Shown here: positions 1 to 8,337 of the stretch, one piece after another
Layout of the letters: the number at the start of each line of letters is the position of its first letter
How positions within the stretch are numbered: the stretch's first letter is position 1
DNA from: Baekduia alba
Lineage (GTDB): Bacteria > Actinomycetota > Thermoleophilia > Solirubrobacterales > Solirubrobacteraceae
Reading direction: 5' to 3'
Length of the DNA stretch: 64,000 nt
Assembly: GCF_028416635.1 (NCBI RefSeq)
Contig: NZ_CP114013.1
Coordinates: 3,100,001-3,164,000, forward strand
Program-made: the position numbers and the translations under genes
The notes under the pieces: generated by a model
Databases searched by the model: none
What the model was told of the DNA's origin: nothing
What the model saw: only the letters and a program-made list of their open reading frames with translations

Positions 1-1
1 G

Positions 2-1207
2 GTCGACGACGGCAGCGTGCACCAGTACGAGGGCGGCTACGCGGCCTACGTCCTGGCCCGCGCCGAGCGCGACCGCCAGGCCGCCGCGCGCGAGGACCGC
101 CGCCAGCAGCTGATGCGCAAGGAGCTGGCGTGGCTGCGCCGCGGGCCGCCGGCGCGGACGTCGAAGCCGAAGTTCCGGATCGAGGCCGCCAACGCGCTGA
201 TCGCCGACGAGCCCGAGGCGCGCGACGGCGCCGAGCTGCTGCGCTTCGCCGCGCGGCGGCTGGGCGACAAGGTGCTCGACGCGGAGGACATCTCGTTGTC
301 CTATGACAACGCGCAGGTGCTGGGCCGCGTCACGTGGCGCCTGGGCCCGGGCGACCGCGTCGCGCTGGTCGGGGTCAACGGCTCGGGCAAGACGTCGCTG
401 ATCCGGATCCTCGAGGGCACGCAGACGCCGGACGGCGGCAGCGTCGACCGCGGCCAGACCGTCCGGATCGCGCACCTCTCCCAGGAGACCGCGGAGATCC
501 CGGGCGACCTGCGCGTGCTCGAGGCGCTGGAGGCCGTGCGCGGCCGGGCGACGCTGGCGGGCGGCGAGGAGCTGACGGCCGGGATGCTCGCCGAGCGCTT
601 CGGCTTCCGCGGCGACCGCGCGCGGACGTTCGTCAAGGACTTGAGCGGCGGCGAGCGCCGGCGCCTGCAGCTGATGCGGTTGTTGATGGACGAGCCCAAC
701 GTCCTGCTGCTCGACGAGCCGACCAACGACCTGGACATCGACACGCTCACCGCGCTCGAGGACCTGCTCGACGGCTGGCCCGGGACGCTCGTGGTCGTCA
801 GCCACGACCGGTACTTCGTCGAGCGGGTCTGCGACAACGTGTACGCCTTGATGGGCGACGGCGCGATCCGCCACCTACCCGGCGGGATCGAGCAGTACCT
901 GGACCTGCGCCGCGCCGACGAGGCCGCGCTGGAGGCCGCGCAGGCCAGCGCGGCGCGCGCGACCACCGCGGCCGCCCCGCCCCCGTCGGGCGCCGTCGTC
1001 CGGGCCGCGCGCAAGGAGGTCGCCCGGCTGGAGCGCACGCTCGACAAGCTCGCGGCCCGCGAGGCCCAGCTGCACGAGGACATGGCCTCCGCCGCGACCG
1101 ACCACGACCGCCTCCGAACGCTCGACGCCGAGCTGCGCGCGACCGTCGCCGAGCGCGACGACGTCGAGGCCGCGTGGCTGGAGCAGTCCGAGCTGCTGGA
1201 GCGTTAG
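2..1207 (+). CDS. ABC-F family ATPase, 5' end outside window
   Basis: Soluble ABC-F ATPase of the kind that acts on ribosomes (EttA/Uup/resistance-type). The frame is open from base 2, so the start and most of the first ATPase cassette lie outside the window. The visible 401 residues hold the Arg/Ala-rich inter-domain linker (about 1-85) and a full second cassette: Walker A GVNGSGKTS near 125, signature LSGGERRR near 215, Walker B LLLDEPTNDLDID near 240 and the switch His in VVSHDRYF near 265. The last 80 residues are a Glu/Ala/Arg-rich coiled coil, as in Uup-like members. No membrane segment. The next gene converges from the other strand 4 bp away. Family certain, subgroup not decidable. Confidence 0.95.
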   Translation, partial: VDDGSVHQYEGGYAAYVLARAERDRQAAAREDRRQQLMRKELAWLRRGPPARTSKPKFRIEAANALIADEPEARDGAELLRFAARRLGDKVLDAEDISLSYDNAQVLGRVTWRLGPGDRVALVGVNGSGKTSLIRILEGTQTPDGGSVDRGQTVRIAHLSQETAEIPGDLRVLEALEAVRGRATLAGGEELTAGMLAERFGFRGDRARTFVKDLSGGERRRLQLMRLLMDEPNVLLLDEPTNDLDIDTLTALEDLLDGWPGTLVVVSHDRYFVERVCDNVYALMGDGAIRHLPGGIEQYLDLRRADEAALEAAQASAARATTAAAPPPSGAVVRAARKEVARLERTLDKLAAREAQLHEDMASAATDHDRLRTLDAELRATVAERDDVEAAWLEQSELLER

Positions 1208-1211
1208 CCCC

Positions 1212-1667
1212 TCAGCGGCCGAGCGTGCGCTCGATCGAGTGCGCCGCCTGCGGCAGCGGGCCGAGCAGCGCGCGCGTCTCGGTGATCCCGGCGCGCACCT
1301 CGGCGTCGCCGACCTCGATCGGCAGCATCGAGTCCTGCAGCTCGGAGAGCAGGCCGTCGGCGTTCTGGAACGCCTCGACCGCGTGGTCGATGTGCCCGCG
1401 CGCGCCGGACGCGTGGCCCGCCGCGCCCGCGTCGAACGTGAGCGGCGGGAAGCCGTGGCGCTGCGCGAACTCCGCGTAGGTCCGCTGCGCGCGGCCGGAC
1501 GCGTGGGTGGCCGGCCGGAAGAGCACCGCCTCGAGCCGGTCGGCGTTCTGCTCGTCGAGCGCCTCGTAGGCCTCGCCCAGCGCGGCCACGGCGATCGCGA
1601 TCGCGCCGGCCGCCGCCTCCAGCTCGTCGAGGAGCTGCTGCCGGCCCTCCTCGTTCGTGTACGCCAT
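1212..1667 (-). CDS. Hypothetical helical protein
   Basis: I do not recognise this 151-residue protein. It is soluble, acidic and almost entirely predicted helical (Ala/Glu/Leu-rich segments at about 10-45, 60-75 and 95-150), with no signal peptide and no obvious catalytic motif; the pattern would suit a four-helix bundle. The ATG at 1667 (MAYTNEEGRQQ) is preferred over the much longer open frame, because upstream residues in that frame are low-complexity Arg/Pro shadow sequence. It converges on the ABC-F gene. Coding status rests on codon pattern and length only. Confidence 0.6.
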   Translation of the reverse strand: MAYTNEEGRQQLLDELEAAAGAIAIAVAALGEAYEALDEQNADRLEAVLFRPATHASGRAQRTYAEFAQRHGFPPLTFDAGAAGHASGARGHIDHAVEAFQNADGLLSELQDSMLPIEVGDAEVRAGITETRALLGPLPQAAHSIERTLGR

Positions 1668-1690
1668 GGCGCGCAGGGTACGCGCTGTGG

Positions 1691-1840
1691 TCAGGCGGCG
1701 TACGTGTGCAGCGCGCCGCCGTCGACGTCGAGCGTCGTGCCGTGGACGAAGCGCGCGTCTTCGGAGGCCAGCCAGACCGCGGCCGCCGCGATGTCGGCCG
1801 GGTCGCCGAGGCGCCGGGCGGGCGTCCGGGCGAGCCAGCA
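1691..1840 (-). pseudogene. C-terminal remnant of an SDR oxidoreductase
   Basis: Only the last ~48 codons of a short-chain dehydrogenase/reductase survive: [20 protein letters not shown], then [12 protein letters not shown], the characteristic C-terminal segment of classical SDRs. The Rossmann TGxxxGIG motif and the YxxxK active site are absent, and residues upstream of about 1831 (in the minus-strand direction) are not SDR-like. It lies tail-outward from a TetR C-terminal remnant on the other strand, which points to a deletion that removed both N-termini. Not functional. Confidence 0.75.
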
Positions 1841-1865
1841 CGGCTGGGGCTGCCCGATCGGCTCG

Positions 1866-2039
1866 ATGGCCTCCGAGGCGGCGGGCACCGACCCGAAGCG
1901 CGCCGGCGCGATCGCCGCGTCCCTCTTCGCCGCGGTCCAAGGCGGCCTGCTGCTCACGCAGACCGAGCAGGCGGTGTGGCCGCTGGAGGCCGCTCTGGAC
2001 GGCGCGCTCGGACAGCTGCGCGCGGCGATGACCGTCTAA
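1866..2039 (+). pseudogene. C-terminal remnant of a TetR-type regulator
   Basis: The plus-strand frame ending at 2039 carries a typical TetR ligand-domain tail: [20 protein letters not shown], then [20 protein letters not shown]. The N-terminal HTH (about 140 residues expected) is missing; the frame upstream is shadow sequence of the neighbouring hypothetical gene. The fragment abuts the SDR tail on the opposite strand at about 1840-1870. TetR assignment is by the [16 protein letters not shown] pattern, familiar from this family; the truncation is seen directly. Confidence 0.65.
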
Positions 2040-2049
2040 CGTCGACGCC

Positions 2050-2382
2050 ATGGCCAAGGGCGACATGGTGTGGTCGAGCAGCGACGGCGACCTGCGCAAG
2101 GCGCGCGGGGCGGGTGGGTCCGGGTCTATCGGCCGCCAGACGACCGGGCCGGTCAAGGTGCGCCGCGAGACCGCCGGGCGCAAGGGCAAGACCGCGACGA
2201 CGATCTTCAACCTGCCGCTCAGCGACGAGGAGATCCGCGACCTCGCCGGGCAGCTCAAGAAGCGCTGCGGCGTCGGCGGCTCGTCCAAGGACGGCGTCAT
2301 CGAGCTGCAGGGCGACCACCGCGACACGGTCGTCGAGGCCTTGAAGGCCAAGGGGTACGACGTGAAGCTGGCCGGCGGCTGA
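2050..2382 (+). CDS. yciH: SUI1/eIF1-like translation factor (YciH type)
   Basis: A 110-residue member of the SUI1 (eIF1/YciH) family, thought to check initiator codon or tRNA choice on the small ribosomal subunit; the bacterial role is poorly defined. A basic, Gly-rich N-terminus (1-50) precedes the SUI1 fold (about 50-110), recognisable by GRKGKTATTI, LKKRCGVGGSSKDGVIELQG and the ending VEALKAKGYDVKLAGG. Length is normal for YciH. It starts 11 bp after the TetR remnant and is followed 23 bp later by an FKBP gene on the same strand, so co-transcription is likely. Confidence 0.92.
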   Translation: MAKGDMVWSSSDGDLRKARGAGGSGSIGRQTTGPVKVRRETAGRKGKTATTIFNLPLSDEEIRDLAGQLKKRCGVGGSSKDGVIELQGDHRDTVVEALKAKGYDVKLAGG

Positions 2383-2405
2383 CCGCCGCGCGGTACCGTC
2401 CCGGC

Positions 2406-2783
2406 ATGGCCCCCAACGAGAAGCCCGCAGTCGAGGTCCCCGACGGCCCTCCGTCCTACCAGCTCGAGCTCGAGGACATCGAGCTCGGCGACGGCGACGA
2501 GGCGGTCGCCGGCAAGATCGTCGAAGTCCATTATGTCGGCGTGTCGTGGAAGAACGGCAGCCAGTTCGACGCGTCCTGGGACCGCGGCGACACCTTCAAG
2601 TTCGGGCTCGGCAAGGGCCAGGTCATCCCGGGCTGGGACCAGGGCGTGGCCGGCATGAAGGTCGGCGGCCGGCGCAAGATCACGATCCCGCCGGATCTCG
2701 CCTACGGCAAGCGCGGCGCGGGCGGGGTCATCGGCCCCGACGAGACGCTGATCTTCGTCGTGGACCTCGTCGGCGTGCGCTGA
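2406..2783 (+). CDS. FKBP-type peptidyl-prolyl cis-trans isomerase
   Basis: A 125-residue cytoplasmic FKBP, accelerating prolyl isomerisation in folding proteins. The FKBP core covers residues about 25-125: VEVHYVGVSWKNGSQFDASW, FGLGKGQVIPGWDQGVAGMK, IPPDLAYGKRGAGGVIGP and the final strand TLIFVVDLVGV contain the usual substrate-pocket residues (Tyr, Phe, Asp, Val, Ile, Trp, Tyr, Phe). There is no signal peptide or lipobox. The ATG at 2406 gives the standard single-domain length. The next gene begins 14 bp downstream. Confidence 0.96.
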   Translation: MAPNEKPAVEVPDGPPSYQLELEDIELGDGDEAVAGKIVEVHYVGVSWKNGSQFDASWDRGDTFKFGLGKGQVIPGWDQGVAGMKVGGRRKITIPPDLAYGKRGAGGVIGPDETLIFVVDLVGVR

Positions 2784-2797
2784 GCGAGGGCTCGCCC

Positions 2798-3499
2798 GTG
2801 CTGACCCGCCGCTGGGTGCAGGTCGTGGCCGCGGCGGCGGGCGTCGCGCTGCTGGCCGCGCTGTGCCTGCTCGTGCACCCGCTGCGCGAGGCGATCGGCC
2901 ATGCGGCGAGCGGCGACACGACCGCGCTGCGCGAGCAGCTGCGCGGGACGGGCGTGGCGGGCGTCCTGTTGTTGTACGGGTTGATGCTCGCCCACATCGT
3001 GGTGCTGTTCCCGGCCGAGATCACCAACATGGTCGCGGGCTTCACCTACGGGATCCCGCTCGGCATCCTGATCTGCGCGACGGGCTGGTTCCTGTCGGCG
3101 CTCGGGACCTACGCGCTCGGCGTCATCGCCGGCCGGCCGGTCATCGAGAAGCTCGCGGGCCGGGAGCGCGTGCAGACCGCCGAGCGCATGATGGAGCGCG
3201 GCGGCTGGCCGTTCCTGCTGATCGTGCGCCTGCTGCCGTTCGTGCCGTTCAGCCTCGTCGGCTACCTCGCCGGCGCGACGCGCGTCCCGCTGCTGCGCTT
3301 CGCGTGGACGAGCGCCATCGGGGCGATCCCGCTGATCGCGCTGGCCGTCGTCCTCGGCTCGCGGCTGGAGCACTTCTCGATCACCGACCCGCTCGTCTGG
3401 GGGTCGCTGGTCGGCTTCGCCCTGCTCATCGGGTTGGGCCATCCGGTCGGCCGCCGCTGGCAGCGCCGCGCGCGGCCCGTGGAGGAGACGGTCGGTTAG
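2798..3499 (+). CDS. TVP38/TMEM64 (DedA-like) family membrane protein
   Basis: A 233-residue integral membrane protein of the TVP38/TMEM64 (VTT/SNARE-associated) family, implicated in lipid scrambling and membrane homeostasis; substrate here unknown. It has an N-terminal membrane segment (about 10-30), then the VTT core with AGFTYGIPLGILICATGWFL, a GxxVIEKLAG loop and the re-entrant motif RLLPFVPFSLVGYLAGATRV, and terminal membrane segments. The GTG at 2798, 14 bp after the FKBP stop, is chosen because residues upstream in this frame are shadow of the FKBP gene. Its stop overlaps the stop of the convergent S4 gene. Confidence 0.88.
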   Translation: MLTRRWVQVVAAAAGVALLAALCLLVHPLREAIGHAASGDTTALREQLRGTGVAGVLLLYGLMLAHIVVLFPAEITNMVAGFTYGIPLGILICATGWFLSALGTYALGVIAGRPVIEKLAGRERVQTAERMMERGGWPFLLIVRLLPFVPFSLVGYLAGATRVPLLRFAWTSAIGAIPLIALAVVLGSRLEHFSITDPLVWGSLVGFALLIGLGHPVGRRWQRRARPVEETVG

Positions 3500-3924
3500 C
3501 CCTTGCGGTCGCGGCGCTTGTCGCGCTCGGTCTCGAAGCGGCGGCGATCGCGCTTGGTCGGCCGGCCGCCGCGGTCGTAGTAGCTCGGCGCCTGGGCCAT
3601 CGCTTGGGCTTCCAGGCGGCGCTGCTCGGCGTAAGCCTCGCGGCCGGCCTTGGACTCCGCGGTCTCGTCGTAGAGCAGCTGGGCCAGCGCCGCCGGGCCG
3701 CGGCGCTCGGCGGTGGCCTTGACCACCACGGTGACCTTGACCGGGCCGGAGGAGAGCTCCAGCCGGTCGCCCGGACCGACGTCCTTGCTCGGCTTCACGC
3801 CGCGGCCGTTGATGTGGACGCGGCCGCCCTTGACCGCCTCGGCCCCGAGCTGGCGCGTCTTGACCAGGCGCGCGGCCCACAGCCACTTGTCGACGCGCAC
3901 GGGTTCGGAGGACGGCTGCTGCAT
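3496..3924 (-). CDS. S4-domain RNA-binding protein (Hsp15-like)
   Basis: A 142-residue RNA-binding protein with an N-terminal S4 domain (about 8-70): VRVDKWLWAARLVKTRQLG, GGRVHINGRGVKPSKDVGPG. This matches the Hsp15/YrfH group that binds stalled 50S subunits with peptidyl-tRNA. The C-terminal tail (from about 95) is strongly basic and ends KRDRRRFETERDKRRDRKG, as expected for a ribosome-binding extension. ATG at 3924 (or 3932, adding MEA) are both plausible. It diverges from the alpha/beta hydrolase gene 28 bp away and overlaps the TVP38 stop tail-to-tail. Confidence 0.9.
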   Translation of the reverse strand: MQQPSSEPVRVDKWLWAARLVKTRQLGAEAVKGGRVHINGRGVKPSKDVGPGDRLELSSGPVKVTVVVKATAERRGPAALAQLLYDETAESKAGREAYAEQRRLEAQAMAQAPSYYDRGGRPTKRDRRRFETERDKRRDRKG

Positions 3925-3952
3925 GGCCTCCATCCTGGCACCATCGGGCGCG

Positions 3953-4573
3953 ATGGCAGACGACGAGGTGATCGAGATCGCGACGCCGCACGGCCCGGCG
4001 CGCGCGCACGTCGCGCGGGCCGCGGACGAGCGCGCCGCGCTGCTGATCGGCCACGGCGCCGGCGGCGGCGTCACGGCGCCCGACATCGTCGCGGCGCGCG
4101 GCGCGGCGCTGGCGGCCGGCGTCGGCGTCGCGCGGATCGAGCAGCCCTACCGCGTCGCGGGCCGGCGGTCGGTCGCGCCGACCCACCAGCTCGACGCGGC
4201 GTGGCTGGCGGTGCACGCGGCGCTGTGCGCGGCGGCGGACGCGCCGTTCGCCGGCCTGCCGGTGCTCTCTGGCGGGCGCTCGTCCGGCGCGCGCGTCGCC
4301 TGCCGCACGGCGACCGAGACCGGCGTCGCCGGCGTGCTGTGCCTCGCGTTCCCCCTCCACCCGCCCGGCCGCGCGGACAAGACGCGCCTGCCCGAGCTGC
4401 AGCTGGTCAAGGTCCCCGTGTTGATCGTCCAGGGCGAGCGCGATCCGTTCGGCATGCCGCCGCGCGGCCGCCGCCGCAAGGTGGTCGTCGTGCCCGGCGA
4501 CCACAGCCTCAAGTCCGGGGTCAAGCAGGTCGCGCCCGCCGTCGCCGCCTGGCTGGCGAAGGTGCTCGGCTGA
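3953..4573 (+). CDS. Alpha/beta hydrolase (TEX30/KANL3-like)
   Basis: A 206-residue cytosolic alpha/beta hydrolase of the dienelactone-hydrolase-related TEX30/KANL3 group. Visible features: the oxyanion strand ALLIGHGAGGGVTAPD near 30, nucleophile elbow LSGGRSSGARVA near 107 (G-R-S-S-G), the acid-bearing strand PVLIVQGERDPFG near 165 and the catalytic His in VVPGDHSLK near 187. Substrate unknown. Its TGA overlaps the ATG of the downstream oxidoreductase (TGATG), so the two are translationally coupled. Confidence 0.85.
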   Translation: MADDEVIEIATPHGPARAHVARAADERAALLIGHGAGGGVTAPDIVAARGAALAAGVGVARIEQPYRVAGRRSVAPTHQLDAAWLAVHAALCAAADAPFAGLPVLSGGRSSGARVACRTATETGVAGVLCLAFPLHPPGRADKTRLPELQLVKVPVLIVQGERDPFGMPPRGRRRKVVVVPGDHSLKSGVKQVAPAVAAWLAKVLG

Positions 4574-5511
4574 TGCGCTGGGGCCTGCTGTCGACCGCGC
4601 GGATCAACCGCTCCATCCTGGGTGCGGGCAACGCGGACGTCGTCGCGGTGGCGTCGCGCGACGGCGCGCGGGCCCGGGCCTACGCCGACGAGCACGGGAT
4701 CGCGACGGCGCACGGGTCCTATGAGGCGCTGCTCGCCGACCCCGAGGTCGACATCGTGTACGTGTCGCTGCCCAACAGCCTGCACCTGCCGTGGGCGACG
4801 CGCGCGCTGGAGGCCGGCAAGCACGTGCTGTGCGAGAAGCCGCTGGCGCGCCGGGCTGCCGAGGTCGAGGCGGCGTTCGACCTGGCGCAGGCGCGTGGGC
4901 TCGTCCTCACCGAGGGCTTCATGTGGCGCCACCACCCGCAGGTCGCGCGAACGCGGCAGCTGATCGCCGAGGGCACGATCGGCGCCGTGCGGCTGATCCG
5001 CAGCGACTTCGCGTTCGGACTCACCGACATGGCCGACCCGCGCGCGCGGCGCGCCATGGGCGGCGGTGCCCTGATGGACCTCGGCTGCTACTGCGTCTCG
5101 GCCGCGCGGACGTTCGCCGGCGGCGAGCCGATCGCCGCGCAGGCCCAGCGCGTGGAGGGCGGCGACGGCGTCGACGTCGCGCTCACCGGGCTGCTCGCCT
5201 TCGAGGACGACATCCTGGCGGCGCTGGACTGCGCGTTCGTCGGGCCGCCGCGCAACGCGCTGGAGATCCTGGGCGACGCAGGCCGGCTGCGCCTCCCGGA
5301 CCCGTGGCACGCGCGCGACGCCGTCATCGAGGTGCAAGACGCCGGCGGCGCGGTCGAGCGGATCGCGCTCGACCCCGTCAACCACTACGCCCTGCAGGTC
5401 GCCGACGTCGAGGCGGCCGCCCGGGGCGAGCGGCCGCCGCTGCTGGGCCGGGCCGACGCCGTCGGCCAGGCCCGCGCGATCGAGCTGCTCTACGCCGCGG
5501 CCGGCGGCTAA
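4573..5511 (+). CDS. Gfo/Idh/MocA family oxidoreductase
   Basis: A 312-residue NAD(P)-dependent oxidoreductase of the Gfo/Idh/MocA family, typically acting on sugars, inositols or dihydrodiols. The Rossmann N-terminus is slightly degenerate (WGLLSTARINRSILGAG), followed by VYVSLPNSLH and the family hallmark HVLCEKPLARR near 85 (EKP lysine). The second domain holds GGGALMDLGCYCVSAARTF near 160, where the catalytic His of many members is replaced by Cys-Tyr-Cys context, common in the dihydrodiol-dehydrogenase-like branch. It is coupled to the upstream hydrolase by a one-base stop/start overlap; its own stop overlaps the convergent OsmC gene. Confidence 0.9.
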   Translation: MRWGLLSTARINRSILGAGNADVVAVASRDGARARAYADEHGIATAHGSYEALLADPEVDIVYVSLPNSLHLPWATRALEAGKHVLCEKPLARRAAEVEAAFDLAQARGLVLTEGFMWRHHPQVARTRQLIAEGTIGAVRLIRSDFAFGLTDMADPRARRAMGGGALMDLGCYCVSAARTFAGGEPIAAQAQRVEGGDGVDVALTGLLAFEDDILAALDCAFVGPPRNALEILGDAGRLRLPDPWHARDAVIEVQDAGGAVERIALDPVNHYALQVADVEAAARGERPPLLGRADAVGQARAIELLYAAAGG

Positions 5512-5933
5512 CTCGCCAGCGACGCCTCAAGCGTGATGTCCGGCACGCCCGTGAGCGCCTTGCTCACCGGGCAGCCGGCCTTGGCCGCCTCGGCCTGCTC
5601 GACGAACGTCGCCTCGTCGATGCCCGGCACGACGCCGACCGTCGTCAGCTTGATCGCGGTGATCGTCGGCGCTCCGTCGACCAGGCGCAGCGTCACGACC
5701 GCGTCGGTGTCGACCGAGTCGACCGGCGTGCCGGCCTCGGCCAGGGCGTTGGACAGCGCCATCGAGAAGCACGACGCGTGCGCCGCCGCGATGAGCTGCT
5801 CCGGGTTCGCGCCCGGACCGTCCTCGAAGCGCGACTTGTAGGAGTACTGGCCGGAGATGTCCTCGCCGGCGGTGAACGTCCCGCTGCCGCCCTTCAGATC
5901 GCCCTTCCACTGCGCGTGGCCCTTGCTCGGCAT
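5508..5933 (-). CDS. OsmC family peroxiredoxin
   Basis: A 141-residue OsmC-type thiol peroxidase that reduces organic hydroperoxides in the cytoplasm. Both redox cysteines are present: HASCFSMALS near 52-55 and AGCPVSKAL near 117. The N-terminus (KGHAQWKGDLKGGSGTFTAG) and NPEQLIAAAH segment are typical of the YhfA/OsmC branch. ATG at 5933 gives standard length; upstream residues in the open frame are shadow. Divergent spacing to nothing: the next gene on this strand starts 45 bp further on, so it may be downstream of the SRPBCC gene in one transcript. Confidence 0.95.
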   Translation of the reverse strand: MPSKGHAQWKGDLKGGSGTFTAGEDISGQYSYKSRFEDGPGANPEQLIAAAHASCFSMALSNALAEAGTPVDSVDTDAVVTLRLVDGAPTITAIKLTTVGVVPGIDEATFVEQAEAAKAGCPVSKALTGVPDITLEASLAS

Positions 5934-5977
5934 TGCGGTCCTCCTGCTCGTTCGGGATCGGTGTCTCGCTCGCGACC

Positions 5978-6436
5978 CTACCCCGCACCCCGCATCGCCA
6001 GAACGTCGATCGCCTGCAGCGTCTGCGGGACCCGGCGCGTTTGGATCCGGCGCAGCGCGATCCGGTCGAGCAAGCGCCCGAGCGCGCCCAGCGCCGGCCG
6101 GTACTGGACGGCCAGCGTCAGCCAGGTGCCGCCCAGCCCGTCGGAGGCCAGCTCGAAGACGCGGTCGTACTTCACCGCGAGCGGCGCGCTCTCGGCGCGG
6201 TGGACCTGGCGGCGCGGCGGGTCGAAGTCGATGATCCGCCAGCGCGAGGAGACGACGACCGGCGCGAGCAGCCGGCTGCGCTCGTCGTAGGCGGCGCCGA
6301 GCCCGGCCGGACGGTCGACGCGCCGGACGGCGCGCATCCACCCGCCCCACTCGACGTACCGCTCGACCTCGCCCAGCACCTGCCAGACCTCACGCGGGCT
6401 GGCGGCGATCCGCCGCCGATCCCGTACCTCGGCCAC
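5978..6436 (-). CDS. SRPBCC (START-like) family protein
   Basis: A 152-residue SRPBCC/START-fold protein (polyketide cyclase-like), a helix-grip fold that encloses a hydrophobic ligand. The start MAEVRDRRRIAASPREVWQV with the following VLGEVERYVEWGGWM matches the usual first strand, helix and W/P turn of the family, and the final helix (about 125-148) closes the cavity. No catalytic residue can be inferred, so ligand and function are unknown. It precedes the OsmC gene on the same strand by 45 bp. Confidence 0.8.
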   Translation of the reverse strand: MAEVRDRRRIAASPREVWQVLGEVERYVEWGGWMRAVRRVDRPAGLGAAYDERSRLLAPVVVSSRWRIIDFDPPRRQVHRAESAPLAVKYDRVFELASDGLGGTWLTLAVQYRPALGALGRLLDRIALRRIQTRRVPQTLQAIDVLAMRGAG

Positions 6437-6523
6437 GTCAATCCTCCTGACCGTGCACGACTCCTCCTCAATGCGACGCGGTGGAACCTATCAGGGGCGG
6501 CGGCGCGGGCGCGCGGATCGGCC

Positions 6524-8293
6524 TCAGGAGCGCCGCCGCGCGCCCGGACCGCCGAAGCGCTCGCGGCGCACGGTCGTCTTCTTGCCCTTGATCGAACGGC
6601 CGCGCAGCGCGGAGACGACGTGGTCGGCCGCGGCCTCCGGCACCTCGACGAGCGAGAAGCGGTCGGCGATCTCGATCGCCCCGATCTGGCGGCCGTTCAG
6701 CCCGGCCTCGTTGGCGATCGCGCCGACGAGGTCCTGCGGCCGGATGCCGCGCTCGCGGCCGGCGCCGACGAACAGCCGGGTCATGCCCTCGGCGGGCGCG
6801 CCGTCGCGGCGGCGCGGCGGGCGGCGGTCGCCGTGGTCGGCGTGGTCGGGCCGGGCCGGGCGGCCGGGGCGGTCCGGGCGGCCGGGCCGCTCGGGGCGGT
6901 CGCGGTCGCGCGGTCGCTCGCGCGGGGCCGTGAAGTCCGGGATGTCGGGCTCGTCCTCGGCGTCGCGCCCGGCGGCCTGGTGCGCCATGCGCACGGCCGC
7001 CAGCGCGACCTCCTCGAGGCCGTGCTCCTCGGCCAGCGACTCGACGACGACGCGGTAGGCGTCCAGGTCGGCGCCGTCGCCGGACAGCGCCTCGGCGAGC
7101 GCCTCACGCGTCGCCTCCAGCCGGCGGACGCGCAGGTCGGCGAGCGTCGGCAGCTTCTCGATCGCGATCGGCTGGCGCGTCACGCGCTCGATCGCCTTGA
7201 GCATGCGGTGCTCGCGGGGCTGGGCGAAGGTGATCGCGACGCCCTCGCGGCCCGCGCGGCCGACGCGGCCGATGCGGTGCACGTAGGCCTCGGGCGCGGC
7301 CGGGACGTCATAGTTGACGACGTGCGACAGGGAGTCCACGTCCAGGCCGCGAGCGGCGACGTCGGTGGCCACCAGCAGCTCGGTCGTCCCGGCCTTCAGG
7401 CGGCCGATCGCGCGCGTGCGCTGGTCCTGGCTCATGCCGCCGTGCAGCGCCTCGGCGCGGTAGCCGCGGCCGTTGAGCGTCTCGGTCAGCGTGTCGACCT
7501 CGTCGCGCGTGCGGCAGAAGACGATGGTGGCGGTCGGCTCCTCGTGGTCGAGGACGCGGCCGAGCGCCGCCGGCTTGTGCGCGCGCGGGACGACGAACGC
7601 GCGCTGGCGCACCTTCGGCGCCTCGCCCGGCGCGTGGCGCTCGCCGCCGAGCTGGATGCGGACCGGGTCGGTGAGATGCGCGCCGACGATGCGCGCGATG
7701 CGCGGCGGCATCGTGGCCGAGAAGAGGACGGTCTGGCGGTCGGCGGACGTGTCGGAGAGGATCGCCTCGATGTCCTCGGCGAAGCCCATGTCGAGCATCT
7801 CGTCGGCCTCGTCCAAGATGATGGTCTCGAACGTCGCGGGCCTGAGCGTGCGGCGGCGGATGTGGTCCAGCGCGCGGCCGGGCGTGGCGACGACGACGTC
7901 GACCCCGCGCTCGAGCGCCTTGAGCTGGCGGACGATCGGGGCGCCGCCGTAGATCGGCAGCGTGCGGATCCCGAGGTCGCGGCCGTAGCGGTGCACGGCC
8001 TCGGCGACCTGGGTGGCGAGCTCGCGCGTCGGGACGAGCACCAGCGCGCGCGGGGGCGCTGAGCCGGCCCCCTTGCCGAGGCGGTGCAGGAGCGGAAGGG
8101 CGAAGGCGGCGGTCTTGCCGGTGCCGGTCGCGGCCTGGCCGAGGAGGTCGCGGCCCTCGAGCAGCGGCGGGATCGCGGCGCGCTGGATCGGCGTGGGCTC
8201 CTCGTAGCCGAGGGCGGCGAGCGCGCCGACGAGCTCGTCGGCGAGGGCCAGGTCCGCGAAGCCGACGGCGTCGTCGGACGTCTCTGAAGTCAT
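6524..8293 (-). CDS. deaD: DEAD-box RNA helicase with DbpA-type RNA-binding domain
   Basis: A 589-residue ATP-dependent RNA helicase of the DeaD/CsdA type, used in ribosome assembly and mRNA turnover. In order: Q-motif GYEEPTPIQ, motif I ATGTGKT near 58, PTRELA, TPGR, motif II DEADEM near 158, SAT near 190, then the helicase C domain with ARGLDV and [10 protein letters not shown] near 340. A Pro/Arg/Asp-rich linker (about 440-500, repeats of [13 protein letters not shown] type) leads to a C-terminal DbpA-like RRM (about 505-580, [20 protein letters not shown]). The ATG at 8293 has the Q-motif at normal distance. It diverges from the PPOx-type gene. Confidence 0.96.
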   Translation of the reverse strand: MTSETSDDAVGFADLALADELVGALAALGYEEPTPIQRAAIPPLLEGRDLLGQAATGTGKTAAFALPLLHRLGKGAGSAPPRALVLVPTRELATQVAEAVHRYGRDLGIRTLPIYGGAPIVRQLKALERGVDVVVATPGRALDHIRRRTLRPATFETIILDEADEMLDMGFAEDIEAILSDTSADRQTVLFSATMPPRIARIVGAHLTDPVRIQLGGERHAPGEAPKVRQRAFVVPRAHKPAALGRVLDHEEPTATIVFCRTRDEVDTLTETLNGRGYRAEALHGGMSQDQRTRAIGRLKAGTTELLVATDVAARGLDVDSLSHVVNYDVPAAPEAYVHRIGRVGRAGREGVAITFAQPREHRMLKAIERVTRQPIAIEKLPTLADLRVRRLEATREALAEALSGDGADLDAYRVVVESLAEEHGLEEVALAAVRMAHQAAGRDAEDEPDIPDFTAPRERPRDRDRPERPGRPDRPGRPARPDHADHGDRRPPRRRDGAPAEGMTRLFVGAGRERGIRPQDLVGAIANEAGLNGRQIGAIEIADRFSLVEVPEAAADHVVSALRGRSIKGKKTTVRRERFGGPGARRRS

Positions 8294-8337
8294 GTGGGGC
8301 TTGAGGCTAGCGGTGACGCGCCTTCTACCGTGTGCGG

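Noticed and set aside
2702-4504. A 600-residue minus-strand open frame
   Set aside because: Shadow of TVP38 and hydrolase genes; the real S4-domain gene on that strand is in another frame.
6840-6930. Tandem-looking GC repeats in the helicase gene
   Set aside because: Encode the Arg/Pro/Asp-rich linker before the RNA-binding domain, a normal feature of DeaD-type helicases.
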